Below, one piece after another: positions 9,284 through 19,024 of a stretch of DNA of 64,000 nt; the stretch's first letter is position 1, and each line of letters opens with the position of its first letter. The notes beneath the pieces are model-generated. The model was not told the DNA's origin and did no database searches. It saw only the letters and a list, made by a program, of their open reading frames with translations. Source of the stretch: an unicellular cyanobacterium SU2 (lineage in GTDB: Bacteria; Cyanobacteriota; Cyanobacteriia; Cyanobacteriales; Microcystaceae); contig NEED01000023.1 of the NCBI GenBank assembly GCA_002110465.1, positions 395,297 to 459,296 on the forward strand, given 5' to 3'. The position numbers were made by a program, and so were the translations under genes.

Positions 9284-9778
9284 ATGAATCTAGAAATAAA
9301 ACTTCAAAGTAACAAAGAAGTTAACTATACTAAACTTCATCGCTTTTTAGCAGAAAAAAACTGGTATGAAGCTGACCAAGAAACCTATCAAGTTATGTTG
9401 AAAGTCGCTGATCGAGTTGAGGAAGACTATTTAACAGAAGAAGATATTGATAATTGTTCTAGTTGGGATTTAAAGATAATTAATCAGCTTTGGTTACATT
9501 ACAGTGAAGGAAACTATGGTTTTAGTATTCAAGCGCAAATCTATCGTTCATTAGGTGGAACTAGAAATTATAATGAGAAAGTATGGGAAAATTTTTGTGA
9601 GCAAGTGGGTTGGTGTCAAGGCGGAAGATGGTTATTTTATTCAGAAATATTCGACAATAAAAAGTTACAAAATTGTACAACTAAAGGACATCTTCCTGTG
9701 TGTTTTGGGGGGGGTTGGGGTGTGGGAGGAGTTTTGGGAATGGGAGGAGAGTGTCTTTTGTCACGCCAAGACTTATAA
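9284..9778 (+). CDS. GUN4-domain protein
   Basis: A 164-residue protein made almost entirely of a GUN4 domain: YTKLHRFLAEKNWYEADQET at the start, IINQLWLHYSEGNYGFS in the middle, and GHLPV...LLSRQDL at the end, the family's C-terminal signature. GUN4 proteins bind protoporphyrin IX and Mg-protoporphyrin and stimulate Mg-chelatase. Cyanobacteria also carry paralogues of unknown role, often fused to kinases. This copy lacks the extra N-terminal helical domain of canonical Gun4, so it may be a paralogue. Its C-terminal coding sequence contains a run of eight G (9707-9714) within a G-rich stretch. Confidence 0.8.
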   Translation: MNLEIKLQSNKEVNYTKLHRFLAEKNWYEADQETYQVMLKVADRVEEDYLTEEDIDNCSSWDLKIINQLWLHYSEGNYGFSIQAQIYRSLGGTRNYNEKVWENFCEQVGWCQGGRWLFYSEIFDNKKLQNCTTKGHLPVCFGGGWGVGGVLGMGGECLLSRQDL

Positions 9779-10011
9779 TTTATAATTGCTTATAAATAAC
9801 AATCACGGTTCTTTTGGAATGTTTAATTAGGCTTTGCTGAATAATTCCTGAAGAACAGTTTTTTAAATGATTTTGTTCGTTTAATCAACGCTAAAAGTAT
9901 CAATCAGCAACAGCTAACAACAAAAATATAAACTTAAAATATTTACCTTTAATTGTCTGGTTGATAAGGCTAAATAAAAAACTTTTTTATTGAAAAACAA
10001 CCTAAATTATT

Positions 10012-11583
10012 ATGAATAATACTAACCGATTTAATCTAGTCGATGAACTACAAAAACCAGAATTTTATTCTCATTCGGTTCAACTTCCTATTCAAGTTAT
10101 TCAAACTCATATTTCTTGGGTATTTTTAACGGGAGATTATGCTTATAAACTCAAAAAAACTGTCGATTTTGGATTTCTTGATTTTTCAACTCTTGAAAAA
10201 AGAAAATATTTTTTAAATCAAGAATTAGAAATGAATCGCCTTTTAGCACCCGATATTTATTTAGAGGTTTTACCCATTGCTTTGTCTGGGGATCACTTAG
10301 TTTTAAATGGTAGTGGTCAACCCATTGAATATGTTCTAAAAATGCGGCAGTTTCCTCAAGAGTCTATATTTATCAATCTTTTTAAACAAGGAAAATTAAC
10401 AGCAAATAATCTCCGAGAATTGGCTAAAGTTGTAGCTGAATTTCATGGCAAAACTAGAACAGATGAATATGTTATAAGCTTTGGAAGTATAGATAAAATA
10501 AAAGAATCTATTGATGAAAACTATCAGATTACCAAACCTTATATTGGGATTGTACAAACCTTAAAAAAATATCAAGAAACACAACAGTTTACAGATTTAT
10601 TTTTAATAGAAAAAAAAGGAATTTTTGAGAGTCGAAAGAATCAAGGAAAAATCAAAGAATGTCATGGAGACTTACATCTTAAAAATATTTGTTTATGGAA
10701 AAACAAAATTCAACTGTTTGATCGCATTGAATTCAATGAAGAATTTCGCTTTGTGGATGTTATGTATGATATTGCTTTCACCGTGATGGATTTAGACGTG
10801 AGAGGAAGAAAAGATCTCAGTAATATTTTTTTAAATAGTTATCTAGAACAAACCGGAGATTGGGAAGGGTTACAAGTCTTACCTTTATACCTCAGCCGTC
10901 AAGCTTATGTGAGGGCAAAAGTCACCTCAATGTTACTCGATGATCCTAATATTTCTTCTGAAGAAAAACAAGAAGCCAGCCAAACCGCTAGAGACTATTA
11001 TCATCTCGCTTGGGAGTATACAAAACAATCTTCAGGTTGTATGATTTTAATGTCGGGGTTATCAGGGTCAGGAAAAACAACAGTTGCCCAATATTTAGCT
11101 CCAAAAATAAACGCTATCCATATTCGTTCTGATGCAGTTCGTAAACATTTAGCTCAAATTTCTTTAACAGAAACAGGAAGCGAAAATCTGTATACTCCAC
11201 AGATGAATGAAAAAACCTACAATTATCTCTTGGATTTAGGTATAATGCTGTCTATTGAAGGCTTTCAGGTGATTTTAGACGCTAAATTTGATCGCCTCTA
11301 TTGGCGAGAAAAAGCACTAACTATCGGGAAAAATCATCAACTGCCTGTGTACATTATCCATTGTCAGGCACCGCTAGAAATTTTAAGCGATCGCCTCAGT
11401 GAACGTCAGGGAGATATTTCTGATGCAACCCCTAATCTATTACAACAGCAACAAGAAACCGCAGACCCGTTGACAGACACCGAACAAACCTACGTTAAAA
11501 CCCTAGACACTACCAAGGATTGGCAACAGGAACTCGATTTTTGGTTAGACTCAAAACAGGATCTATTGGGCAATCGTTCCTGA
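10012..11583 (+). CDS. fusion protein: APH-like kinase domain plus P-loop (gluconate kinase-like) domain
   Basis: A 523-residue two-domain protein. Residues about 1-330 are an aminoglycoside phosphotransferase-like fold with the Brenner motif CHGDLHLKNI and a following DRIEFNEEFRFVDVMYD segment. Residues about 340-500 form a P-loop kinase with Walker A GLSGSGKTT and IRSDAVRKHLA, as in gluconate or shikimate kinases. The combination is known as a conserved bacterial bifunctional family without an assigned substrate. It is not evidence of antibiotic resistance. No signal peptide. ftsH begins 138 bp downstream in the same direction. Confidence 0.82.
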   Translation: MNNTNRFNLVDELQKPEFYSHSVQLPIQVIQTHISWVFLTGDYAYKLKKTVDFGFLDFSTLEKRKYFLNQELEMNRLLAPDIYLEVLPIALSGDHLVLNGSGQPIEYVLKMRQFPQESIFINLFKQGKLTANNLRELAKVVAEFHGKTRTDEYVISFGSIDKIKESIDENYQITKPYIGIVQTLKKYQETQQFTDLFLIEKKGIFESRKNQGKIKECHGDLHLKNICLWKNKIQLFDRIEFNEEFRFVDVMYDIAFTVMDLDVRGRKDLSNIFLNSYLEQTGDWEGLQVLPLYLSRQAYVRAKVTSMLLDDPNISSEEKQEASQTARDYYHLAWEYTKQSSGCMILMSGLSGSGKTTVAQYLAPKINAIHIRSDAVRKHLAQISLTETGSENLYTPQMNEKTYNYLLDLGIMLSIEGFQVILDAKFDRLYWREKALTIGKNHQLPVYIIHCQAPLEILSDRLSERQGDISDATPNLLQQQQETADPLTDTEQTYVKTLDTTKDWQQELDFWLDSKQDLLGNRS

Positions 11584-11721
11584 GAAAGGTTAACATAAAT
11601 TAACAAGTGTTTATGTTCTGGGGATGTTTCCCAACATTTCCCAAGCTTATTATCTAGGTAAAACCTTGGTATACATTCAAAAAATAACAATTCCTTTACC
11701 CTCATCTAGGAGGCTTACAGC

Positions 11722-13572
11722 GTGAACAAAAATAATAAAAAATGGCGTAATGCTGGACTGTATGCACTATTGTTAATAGTCGTATTAGCCTTAGCGTCTG
11801 CCTTTTTTGATCAACAACCCCAAAGTCGGGAACCCCTAACTTATAGCGAATTTATTAACAAAGTCGAAAATAATCAAGTTACACGAGTTACTCTAAGTGC
11901 CGATCGCACCGAAGCAAGAGTCCCTAACCCTAATGGTGGTGCGCCCTTAGTGGTCAACCTTCCCAACGACCCTGACTTAATCAACATTTTGACGCAAAAC
12001 AATGTTGATATCGCGGTTCAACCCCAAAGCGATGAAGGACTATGGTTTCGGGTAGCCAGTAGTCTGTTTCTCCCCATATTATTATTAGTGGGACTGTTCC
12101 TATTACTCCGTCGCGCCCAAAGTGGCCCCGGATCTCAAGCAATGAACTTTGGTAAGTCCAAAGCGCGGGTACAAATGGAACCCCAAACCCAAGTTACCTT
12201 TGGCGATGTAGCGGGTATTGAACAAGCAAAATTAGAATTAGCCGAAGTCGTAGACTTCCTGAAAAATGCCGATCGCTTCACAGCTATTGGGGCAAAAATT
12301 CCTAAAGGGGTTCTTCTCGTTGGACCTCCTGGAACTGGTAAAACCCTTTTAGCGCGGGCTGTGGCAGGAGAAGCGGGTGTTCCTTTCTTCTCTATCTCTG
12401 GATCGGAATTCGTTGAAATGTTCGTTGGTGTTGGGGCTTCTCGGGTACGAGATCTCTTTGAACAAGCCAAAGCTAACGCCCCCTGTATCGTCTTTATCGA
12501 TGAAATTGATGCGGTTGGTCGTCAACGGGGTGCAGGTTTAGGCGGTGGTAACGATGAACGGGAACAAACCTTAAACCAATTACTCACCGAAATGGATGGG
12601 TTTGAAGGAAATACTGGTATTATAATCGTTGCTGCTACGAACCGTCCCGATGTTCTTGATGCTGCTTTATTACGTCCAGGACGTTTTGACCGTCAAGTAG
12701 TAGTTGATCGTCCTGACTATGCAGGTCGTCAAGAAATTCTTAAAGTCCACGCCCGTGGTAAGACCTTATCTCAGGATGTTGACTTAGATAAAATTGCCCG
12801 TCGTACTCCTGGGTTTACTGGGGCTGACCTATCCAACCTGTTAAACGAAGCCGCTATTTTAGCCGCCCGTCGCAACTTAACAGAAATTTCCATGGATGAA
12901 GTTAACGATGCTATTGATCGCGTCTTAGCAGGTCCTGAGAAGAAAAACCGTGTCATGAGTGAGAAACGTAAGACCCTAGTGGCTTACCATGAAGCGGGTC
13001 ATGCTTTAGTTGGGGCGTTAATGCCTGACTATGATCCCGTGCAGAAAATTAGCATTATTCCCCGTGGTCGCGCTGGTGGGTTAACCTGGTTCACTCCTAG
13101 TGAAGATCGCATGGAGTCAGGGTTGTATTCTCGTTCCTATCTGCAAAACCAAATGGCCGTCGCTTTGGGTGGTCGTGTGGCAGAAGAGATCATTTTTGGG
13201 GAAGAAGAAGTTACTACGGGTGCTTCTAATGACTTACAACAGGTAGCGCGAGTTGCCCGTCAAATGGTGTCTCGCTTTGGTATGAGCGATCGCCTAGGTC
13301 CTGTGGCTTTGGGTCGTCAAAATGGTAACGTTTTCTTAGGTCGTGATATTGCTTCTGATCGAGACTTTTCTGATGAAACAGCTGCCGCGATCGATGAAGA
13401 AGTCCGTCAATTGGTAGATAGTGCTTACAAACGTGCCAAGGATGTTTTAGCCAATAACCGTCATATTCTTGACAAATTGGCTGATATGTTAGTGGAAAAA
13501 GAAACCGTTGATTCAGAAGAGTTACAAAATATCTTAACCAGTAATGAGGTGAAAATGGCAGCTTTAGCCTAA
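11722..13572 (+). CDS. ftsH3: ATP-dependent zinc metalloprotease FtsH (FtsH3 type)
   Basis: A 616-residue membrane AAA+ protease. It has TM1 at about residues 10-30, a lumen/periplasm-facing domain, and TM2 near 115-130. The AAA+ module has Walker A GPPGTGKT (201-208) and Walker B IVFIDEID, and the zinc site is HEAGH (423-427) with Asp504 as third ligand. Translation starts at GTG 11722 behind a strong TAGGAGG at 11707-11713. The N-terminus ([13 protein letters not shown]) and length match cyanobacterial FtsH3 (Slr1604), which pairs with FtsH1 or FtsH2 in hexamers. FtsH1/3 is linked to iron acclimation and FtsH2/3 to PSII repair (established). A terminator follows. Confidence 0.92.
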   Translation: MNKNNKKWRNAGLYALLLIVVLALASAFFDQQPQSREPLTYSEFINKVENNQVTRVTLSADRTEARVPNPNGGAPLVVNLPNDPDLINILTQNNVDIAVQPQSDEGLWFRVASSLFLPILLLVGLFLLLRRAQSGPGSQAMNFGKSKARVQMEPQTQVTFGDVAGIEQAKLELAEVVDFLKNADRFTAIGAKIPKGVLLVGPPGTGKTLLARAVAGEAGVPFFSISGSEFVEMFVGVGASRVRDLFEQAKANAPCIVFIDEIDAVGRQRGAGLGGGNDEREQTLNQLLTEMDGFEGNTGIIIVAATNRPDVLDAALLRPGRFDRQVVVDRPDYAGRQEILKVHARGKTLSQDVDLDKIARRTPGFTGADLSNLLNEAAILAARRNLTEISMDEVNDAIDRVLAGPEKKNRVMSEKRKTLVAYHEAGHALVGALMPDYDPVQKISIIPRGRAGGLTWFTPSEDRMESGLYSRSYLQNQMAVALGGRVAEEIIFGEEEVTTGASNDLQQVARVARQMVSRFGMSDRLGPVALGRQNGNVFLGRDIASDRDFSDETAAAIDEEVRQLVDSAYKRAKDVLANNRHILDKLADMLVEKETVDSEELQNILTSNEVKMAALA

Positions 13573-13610
13573 TATCTCTTGGTTAAAAAGTTAGATTTTA
13601 ACTCTTTATT

Positions 13611-13651
13611 TACCCCGCTTAATTCGTAAGTTAGCGGGGTATTTATTTCAG
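13611..13651 (+). terminator. rho-independent terminator after ftsH3
   Basis: The stem TACCCCGCT pairs perfectly with AGCGGGGTA around a loop of about 13 nt and is followed by a T-rich tail. It lies 38 bp past the ftsH3 stop. Confidence 0.75.
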
Positions 13652-13703
13652 AAAAATTGTAGACTATTGATAAGATGACAAAAATAAAGTGGGATTATAG
13701 CGA

Positions 13704-14504
13704 TTAGTAAACTGTTATAGAATTTGCAGATTGTCGCAATTTCATAGATGAATCTAGCCAATTTTTTAACTCTATAAAAAGAAATTCTGCTATTTTTGAA
13801 TGACCAGCTTTATTGATGTGATCGTTATCTACTTCAACATAAATAGATTGATTTATAATTGATTGCAGATCGATGAAAGTAATATTATCGATAACCTTAC
13901 CTAAATTTTCATTATTTAAAAAGCTAGAAACGTCAAGTCTATTTAATCTTGAACCAGATAAGGGAAAACATGGTAAAAGAACAAAAAGTTTGATTTTTCT
14001 CGAATTACAGAAAACAGCAATATCTTTGATAATCTCTGCTGATACTGATTCAGATTTTTTGGAAAACCCAAATATAGTTCCTAATGTTCTCCTCCCTCGT
14101 TTTGTCAAATGTTTGAATGGTTGAGCAAATATTCCTACATTAATTGAAAAAATATTTCCATTATTGAAGAATGGATTAATTAAAAGTTTGTCTTCAAAAA
14201 AACCAAAAGGTGAACAGAGATTACTATAGATATGAGGACGAAGTTGAAATATCAGACAATCAATGTTTTTATTACTAAGTTTTAAAATTTTAGATTGAAT
14301 TTCTGCTTTCAGTTCCTCAGTAGAAAAGAACGCACTAAGGGGTTTAAACTCACCATAACTCTCTAAGTGAATTTTATTGTTAATTTGAAGGTCTTGTTTT
14401 AATCTTTTTCTAACAATTTGATGATAAATAGCACTTCTTGGAACATTAAGCCAACCTGAATTGAGACAACCACCTAAAATGCCAATCTTAATTGTGTTTT
14501 CCAT
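13704..14504 (-). CDS. SGNH-hydrolase-like protein
   Basis: A 266-residue protein with an N-terminal strand-loop (IKIGILGGCLNSGW) at the place where SGNH/GDSL hydrolases carry GDS, and a C-terminal DNDHINKAGHSKIAEFL block that matches their Asp-x-x-His motif. The canonical GDS serine is not obvious: GGCLNS offers a Cys or a Ser instead, so activity is uncertain. No signal peptide or membrane helix is seen. It lies 50 bp downstream of the CitE-like gene on the same strand, probably in one operon. The pair is AT-rich and has no HIP1 sites, unlike its neighbours, suggesting acquisition. Confidence 0.5.
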   Translation of the reverse strand: MENTIKIGILGGCLNSGWLNVPRSAIYHQIVRKRLKQDLQINNKIHLESYGEFKPLSAFFSTEELKAEIQSKILKLSNKNIDCLIFQLRPHIYSNLCSPFGFFEDKLLINPFFNNGNIFSINVGIFAQPFKHLTKRGRRTLGTIFGFSKKSESVSAEIIKDIAVFCNSRKIKLFVLLPCFPLSGSRLNRLDVSSFLNNENLGKVIDNITFIDLQSIINQSIYVEVDNDHINKAGHSKIAEFLFIELKNWLDSSMKLRQSANSITVY

Positions 14505-14554
14505 AATTGATTTGTTAATTAAATTCTTTAATGAAGATACAAAAGCTTTAGTTT

Positions 14555-15541
14555 CTAATCACTAATATCTTTGCCAATAGATTCAGTAGAAATTAGAAAA
14601 TTAACGGCAGCTTTATATTCATGGGGAGGAATAAAACGACCAGTTTCGGTTAGGGCAAAACTCCTATCACTGTTCTCTCTTCTCGATTGTTCAAATTTTT
14701 CAATAACTTCTTGAGCGAGTCGTTGTTTTTGTTTTAGATCAAGATTTCTTTTGACTAGGTTAATCAATTTGGGAGATACAGATTTTAATAAAACATCTGT
14801 TTGATTTTCACCAATGGATACCATTCCGAATGGAGATTCAGAGTTAGCTAAAAGCATGGCCTTAAATTCAAGTAAAGGTCTTTCAGTAGTATAGTTTATT
14901 GGTGGAGCGACAAACATAAAACTGTATTTTTCTACTTTCTTCTTAAAAGGAAGGATTAAATCCCAATAACCTTGGTGATTATATTCACTAAAAGGAAATA
15001 GGTTGGCATCTAATGAATAATCGAAAAAACCTAAACCAATTTTTGGCTGATTCTCTAAATCTAAACAACTGATAGCATTTAAGATTTTATCCAAGTTATC
15101 CCAGCCTTTTATGGTTTCGATAATTATATGAAGATCAAATTGTTTGCTGAATTTTTCTTTGAACTCTTTGGCTGTAAACAAAATCTCCTCGGTTGTTTCT
15201 ACTTTAGTTAAATTGATTTTAGGATATAGATTTTGATTCTTCACTAATAAGGATATGACCTTGAAATCATCATGAAAATATTGACTTTGAAAGCTATTAA
15301 CTCGAATCCATATTTGATCTTTAACTTTACTCCAAAAGGGCTTGATTGAAATTTCTTTTAATCCTTCCCTTGCTTGTTGCTTTAAATCAAATGTTCTTTG
15401 TTCAGAAAAAGGATCTCCTACACTATCTTCTAAATCAAGGATAATTTCAACATTATCATTTAAAAGACGTTTGTAAATTCTAGGGAAGATTCGCCATTTA
15501 CTTAAAGAATGATAATGGTATATGGTAAAGGAGTTATTCAT
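14555..15541 (-). CDS. HpcH/HpaI aldolase / citrate lyase beta-subunit (CitE)-like protein
   Basis: A 328-residue TIM-barrel-type protein. CitE-family signatures are visible in order: ILDLEDSVGDP (about residues 34-44), IWIRVNS, LTKVETTEEI, IIIETIKGWDN and IGLGFFDYSLD, covering the acidic metal ligands and the substrate-phosphate arginine. The C-terminus has IPPHEYKAAVNFL. Family members cleave or form C-C bonds of acyl-CoA or keto acids; the substrate here is unknown. No other citrate lyase or CoA gene is near. It is the first gene of a likely two-gene operon with the SGNH-like gene. Confidence 0.68.
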   Translation of the reverse strand: MNNSFTIYHYHSLSKWRIFPRIYKRLLNDNVEIILDLEDSVGDPFSEQRTFDLKQQAREGLKEISIKPFWSKVKDQIWIRVNSFQSQYFHDDFKVISLLVKNQNLYPKINLTKVETTEEILFTAKEFKEKFSKQFDLHIIIETIKGWDNLDKILNAISCLDLENQPKIGLGFFDYSLDANLFPFSEYNHQGYWDLILPFKKKVEKYSFMFVAPPINYTTERPLLEFKAMLLANSESPFGMVSIGENQTDVLLKSVSPKLINLVKRNLDLKQKQRLAQEVIEKFEQSRRENSDRSFALTETGRFIPPHEYKAAVNFLISTESIGKDISD

Positions 15542-15937
15542 TAGATTAATTAGTTGATTTAATATTAGAAGATTCCCGAAGAAAGTCCCCGAAAAATAAA
15601 CTTTTGCACAAACTTGAAGCTTGCTGTTGGTGAGTTAAAAAAAGGGTTGTGATTTCACAAAATTAAATTACCTAGGATTGTAGCATAGATTATTCCCACT
15701 GGCTCAAAAAATCTTAACAAATTGGGACAAAAATTTAGGTCTATAGGGCAAATCAGTAATTTTATCGAGTTCTTAAGTCATTCGTGCTTCAATGGCTGTT
15801 GACCCCTACTCGAATAAAGAATAAAACCCAGATATACAAAAATGGCGATCACTCAAGATGTACCCGTAGCGATCGCACTAATTTCACTTCAATTGTTTAA
15901 CCAGCCAAATATTTCTCCTAGTGTAAGCTGAACTTTT

Positions 15938-16053
15938 TTAAGTAAGTAGGCATAATTAAACGTAAAACATAAAAGTTCGTAGTTGGGGCTTTAGCCTTTA
16001 CGAAACAAGGTTACTACAAACTTGAAAATATTTTTACCCACCTATTTAGCTAA
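15938..16053. repeat. MITE-like intergenic repeat, second full-length copy
   Basis: The left end TTAAGTAAGTAGGCATAATT and a right end reading TTTACCCACCTATTTAGC are imperfect inverted repeats, the same termini as at 54-209. The centre has GTTCGTAGTTGGGGCTTTAGCC. It sits in the 606-bp spacer 15542-16147; the remainder of that spacer holds one HIP1 site (15869-15876) and no gene I can recognise. Confidence 0.6.
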
Positions 16054-16147
16054 CTTTAGTAGGGATAATATGGCAATCAGTAATGGTTTATGAGAAATTA
16101 TTTTTTCTCAAATTAGTATTTTTAAACTAAGTCAGTACTTATTTTAT

Positions 16148-16441
16148 TTACTGAGTATGTAACGCCATGGTAATTAATCCTTGCTGTCCTAATAAAATCT
16201 CCCGTAATAGACTACAAATTCCCACCCAAATAATTGGGCTAATATCCACACCACCCAAAGGAGGAACCAGGTTACGAACAGGAATTAATAAAGGTTCTGT
16301 TGGCCAAGAAATTAAGGTCCAAGGAAATTGATTTAATTCTATTTGGGGGTACCAAGTTAAAACAATTCTTAGAATAAAGAAAAAGGTCATTAATCCCAAA
16401 AATAGTCCTAATCCCCAACTCATTATCTCAGCAAGCGTCAT
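16148..16441 (-). CDS. YggT/YlmG family membrane protein
   Basis: A 97-residue membrane protein with two hydrophobic helices (about residues 8-28 and 66-90) and the family's central motif: LRIVLTWYPQIELNQFPW, then PTEPLLIPVRNLVPPLGGVDISP. YggT/YlmG proteins of cyanobacteria and chloroplasts influence nucleoid distribution and cell division (established for the family). Length and motifs are complete. The spacer upstream (16442-16773) separates it from the divergent channel gene and shows no other gene or repeat. Confidence 0.85.
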   Translation of the reverse strand: MTLAEIMSWGLGLFLGLMTFFFILRIVLTWYPQIELNQFPWTLISWPTEPLLIPVRNLVPPLGGVDISPIIWVGICSLLREILLGQQGLITMALHTQ

Positions 16442-16773
16442 AGATATGATTAATAATTTTAGTTGACCAAATGCAAGCTATAATCCTCCTGACTTAATCA
16501 GAATTAAATATTGCTCTGTTAGCATTATATCGTTTTTTCTTTAACCTTATTTTACAGACGCAACAGAAAAATCTAAAGAAATCATTCAGGGAAAATAGCC
16601 CTCAATTACTTTTTGACAACGATAGGGTTAATGTTTCCCTTGACTCAAAGACTTCAATGGAAATAACAATTTTCCAATAATTCTTATACAATGATGAGTA
16701 ACAATTGTCAACCTAAATCAGTGGTTTCAACGAGGCTCACCATAATTGATTAATACGCTTATACTCTTATTCA

Positions 16774-17934
16774 ATGATTTTGTTTAACCAAATTTCCATG
16801 TTTAGTAAACCCGCTTTTGTCTTAACGCTTTGTGTTTCCCTAATTATTCCGTCTCCTACTATTGCCCAACCTGAACCCACTGAAGATAAAATAACCTTAA
16901 AAGTTGGTGTGGCGGGATCCCCTCCTTTTGTTAATCAGACTAATGATATTTTTAAAGGGATTAGTGTAGAAATTTGGCAAGAACTCGCGGAGGCTGAACA
17001 ACTAGATTATGAGTTGATTCGACAGCCAGGGGTTAAAGCTGGTATTGATAGGGTAGCCAACGGAGAACTTGATGTATTAATTGGGCCTGTGAGTATTACC
17101 GCAGACCGTTTCGAGCGGGTCACTTTTACCCAACCTTATTTCACTGCAAATATTGGATTACTGATTTCTGGAGAAAATCCTACCGTTTGGAGTCGCATTA
17201 GACCTTTATTTCGACTAGCGGTTATTTCTTCGGTGGGGGGTTTATTTCTAGTATTATTTATTGTCGGAAACTTAATCTGGTTTGCAGAACATCGACGCAA
17301 CGATCAACAGTTTCCTAAAGAATATGTTCGAGGGGTAGGTAGTGGAATGTGGTTTGCTTTGGTCACTTTAACAACGGTCGGTTATGGGGATAAAGCCCCT
17401 GTTACTAAAACAGGTAAGGCAATTACCAGTCTCTGGATGTTAATTACTATGGTGGCTGCATCTTCTTTGACGGCGGGTATTGCTACTGTATTAACCCTTT
17501 TATTATCTAAAGAAACGGTTGAACCCTTTGCTAAAGTAGAAGATATTAAAAATAAACAGATTGCTATTATTACTGGAACGACAGGGGAACAATGGGCGAA
17601 AAGTTATCAAGCTCGCTTATTACAATCTTCTGGGTTAGAAGAGGCTATTTATCGGTTAAAATCGGGTCAGGCAAAGGGGGTTTTGTTTGATGTTCCCGCC
17701 TTAAAATACTATTTATACCAACATCCTGAAGTTCCTTTTCAACTAGCGAATATATCAGTTGCAGTTGAAGATTATGGATTTGTTTTACCCTTAGAAAGTG
17801 AGTTAGTGAATGACATCAATGTTAGTCTAATTGAATTAAAAGAATCAGGAAGATTAAAAGAAATTATTGAGCGTGAAATACAAGGCAAGAAACAAACGGA
17901 CAATCAAGTCACTCAGTTAAAGATTGGATTTTAA
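16774..17934 (+). CDS. GluR0-type ligand-gated potassium channel
   Basis: A 386-residue protein with a signal peptide (to about residue 31) and a periplasmic-binding-like lobe S1 containing GPVSITADRFERVTFTQPYF, whose Arg112 region corresponds to the agonist-binding arginine. A membrane helix (about 148-170), a pore loop with the K+ filter TVGYGD (201-206), a second helix (about 216-244) and lobe S2 (IAIITGTTGEQW, GVLFDVPALKYY) follow. This is the architecture of Synechocystis GluR0, a glutamate-gated K+ channel. A second possible start is Met9. It converges on another K+ channel gene with 13 bp between them. Confidence 0.87.
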   Translation: MILFNQISMFSKPAFVLTLCVSLIIPSPTIAQPEPTEDKITLKVGVAGSPPFVNQTNDIFKGISVEIWQELAEAEQLDYELIRQPGVKAGIDRVANGELDVLIGPVSITADRFERVTFTQPYFTANIGLLISGENPTVWSRIRPLFRLAVISSVGGLFLVLFIVGNLIWFAEHRRNDQQFPKEYVRGVGSGMWFALVTLTTVGYGDKAPVTKTGKAITSLWMLITMVAASSLTAGIATVLTLLLSKETVEPFAKVEDIKNKQIAIITGTTGEQWAKSYQARLLQSSGLEEAIYRLKSGQAKGVLFDVPALKYYLYQHPEVPFQLANISVAVEDYGFVLPLESELVNDINVSLIELKESGRLKEIIEREIQGKKQTDNQVTQLKIGF

Positions 17935-17947
17935 CAATTATTATTAC

Positions 17948-19024
17948 TTACTTATGTCTTGGCGGACGTAACGCAGGAGAAGGACGAATCGGCCCTAAAA
18001 TTTGATTGAGTTGGCGCAATTGTTCAGGGGTTCCCATGCAAATTAATAAGTCTCCAGACAATAGGGGAGTATCTCCCGTTGGACCTCCTAATAGGGTTCC
18101 ATCAGACCGACGAATGGCTAAAACTAACGCCCCTGATTGTAACCTTAATCTCGCTTCGCTTAGGGTTTTTCCTACACAGGGACAAAATTGCGGATCGAGC
18201 AGAAATTCTTCCATATAAAAGGTGCGATCAGTTCCGGTTAAAATTCCATCCACAAAGTCCATTACTTGAGGTCGTAAGGCCGCGGCGGCTAACCGTTTTC
18301 CCCCTGTAATATAGGGAGAGACTACTGCATCAGCCCCAGCCCTTTGTAATTTGAGAACCGCCTCTTCGGTACTAGCGCGGGCGATCGCCCGAATCTTGGG
18401 GTTAAGGGTTTTCGCCGATAACACGGTGTAAAGATTTTCCGCGTCAGAGGTTAAGGCTGATACAATACAGGCGGCTTTATCGATTTTGGCACTAATGAGA
18501 CATTCATCGAGGGTTGCATCCCCTTGAATCACAATGTAGCCTAGTTGCTTGGCTTCTTCTAGTTGTTCGGTACGCGAATCAATAATGACAAAGGGAACGT
18601 CTTCGGCGGTAAATTCTAGGGCTACCTGACGGGCGGTACGTCCATAACCACAGACTATACAATGATGTTCTAATGTATCAATCAAGCGTTTCTCCTGTCG
18701 TTGTTTAATTCCTTCTTGAAAATACCCTTGAATTAGGGCTTCAGTTAGACGATTAACAATATAACCAATGGTAATCAATCCCATCAAGATTAAGACAATG
18801 GTGAATAATCTCGACCGATCATCAAGGGGCCGAATTTCCCCAAAGCCAACCGTGGAAAGGGTGATCATGGTCATGTAGGCTGCATCAATGACTGACCATT
18901 TCTCGATCAAAGAATACCATAAGGTGCCCAGTCCAAATACGCCTCCTAAAGCCAACGCTCCAAATAATAATTCCTGTCGTAAGCGTCGATATTTATCTTG
19001 AAAGGAGTATAATGTCATCTCCAC
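17948..19024 (-). CDS. two-helix potassium channel with RCK (TrkA-N/TrkA-C) domain
   Basis: A 358-residue MthK-like channel subunit. The outer helix lies at about residues 20-40, the pore carries the filter TVGFGE (58-63), and the inner helix at about 75-98. The cytoplasmic RCK domain starts with CIVCGYGRTARQVALEF, a Rossmann nucleotide-binding motif; a TrkA-C domain closes the protein. The same layout is seen in Synechocystis SynCaK. GFGE instead of GYGD is a tolerated filter variant. RCK domains gate channels by Ca2+ or nucleotides; the ligand cannot be read here. Confidence 0.85.
   Translation of the reverse strand: MEMTLYSFQDKYRRLRQELLFGALALGGVFGLGTLWYSLIEKWSVIDAAYMTMITLSTVGFGEIRPLDDRSRLFTIVLILMGLITIGYIVNRLTEALIQGYFQEGIKQRQEKRLIDTLEHHCIVCGYGRTARQVALEFTAEDVPFVIIDSRTEQLEEAKQLGYIVIQGDATLDECLISAKIDKAACIVSALTSDAENLYTVLSAKTLNPKIRAIARASTEEAVLKLQRAGADAVVSPYITGGKRLAAAALRPQVMDFVDGILTGTDRTFYMEEFLLDPQFCPCVGKTLSEARLRLQSGALVLAIRRSDGTLLGGPTGDTPLLSGDLLICMGTPEQLRQLNQILGPIRPSPALRPPRHK

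Noticed and set aside
9829-9844. GGCTTTGCTGAATAAT, which resembles an IS terminus
   Set aside because: No matching inverted end or transposase trace was found nearby, so it could be chance.
10012-11583. Aminoglycoside resistance gene
   Set aside because: The APH-like fold is fused to a P-loop kinase in a conserved cyanobacterial-type protein; nothing indicates drug modification.
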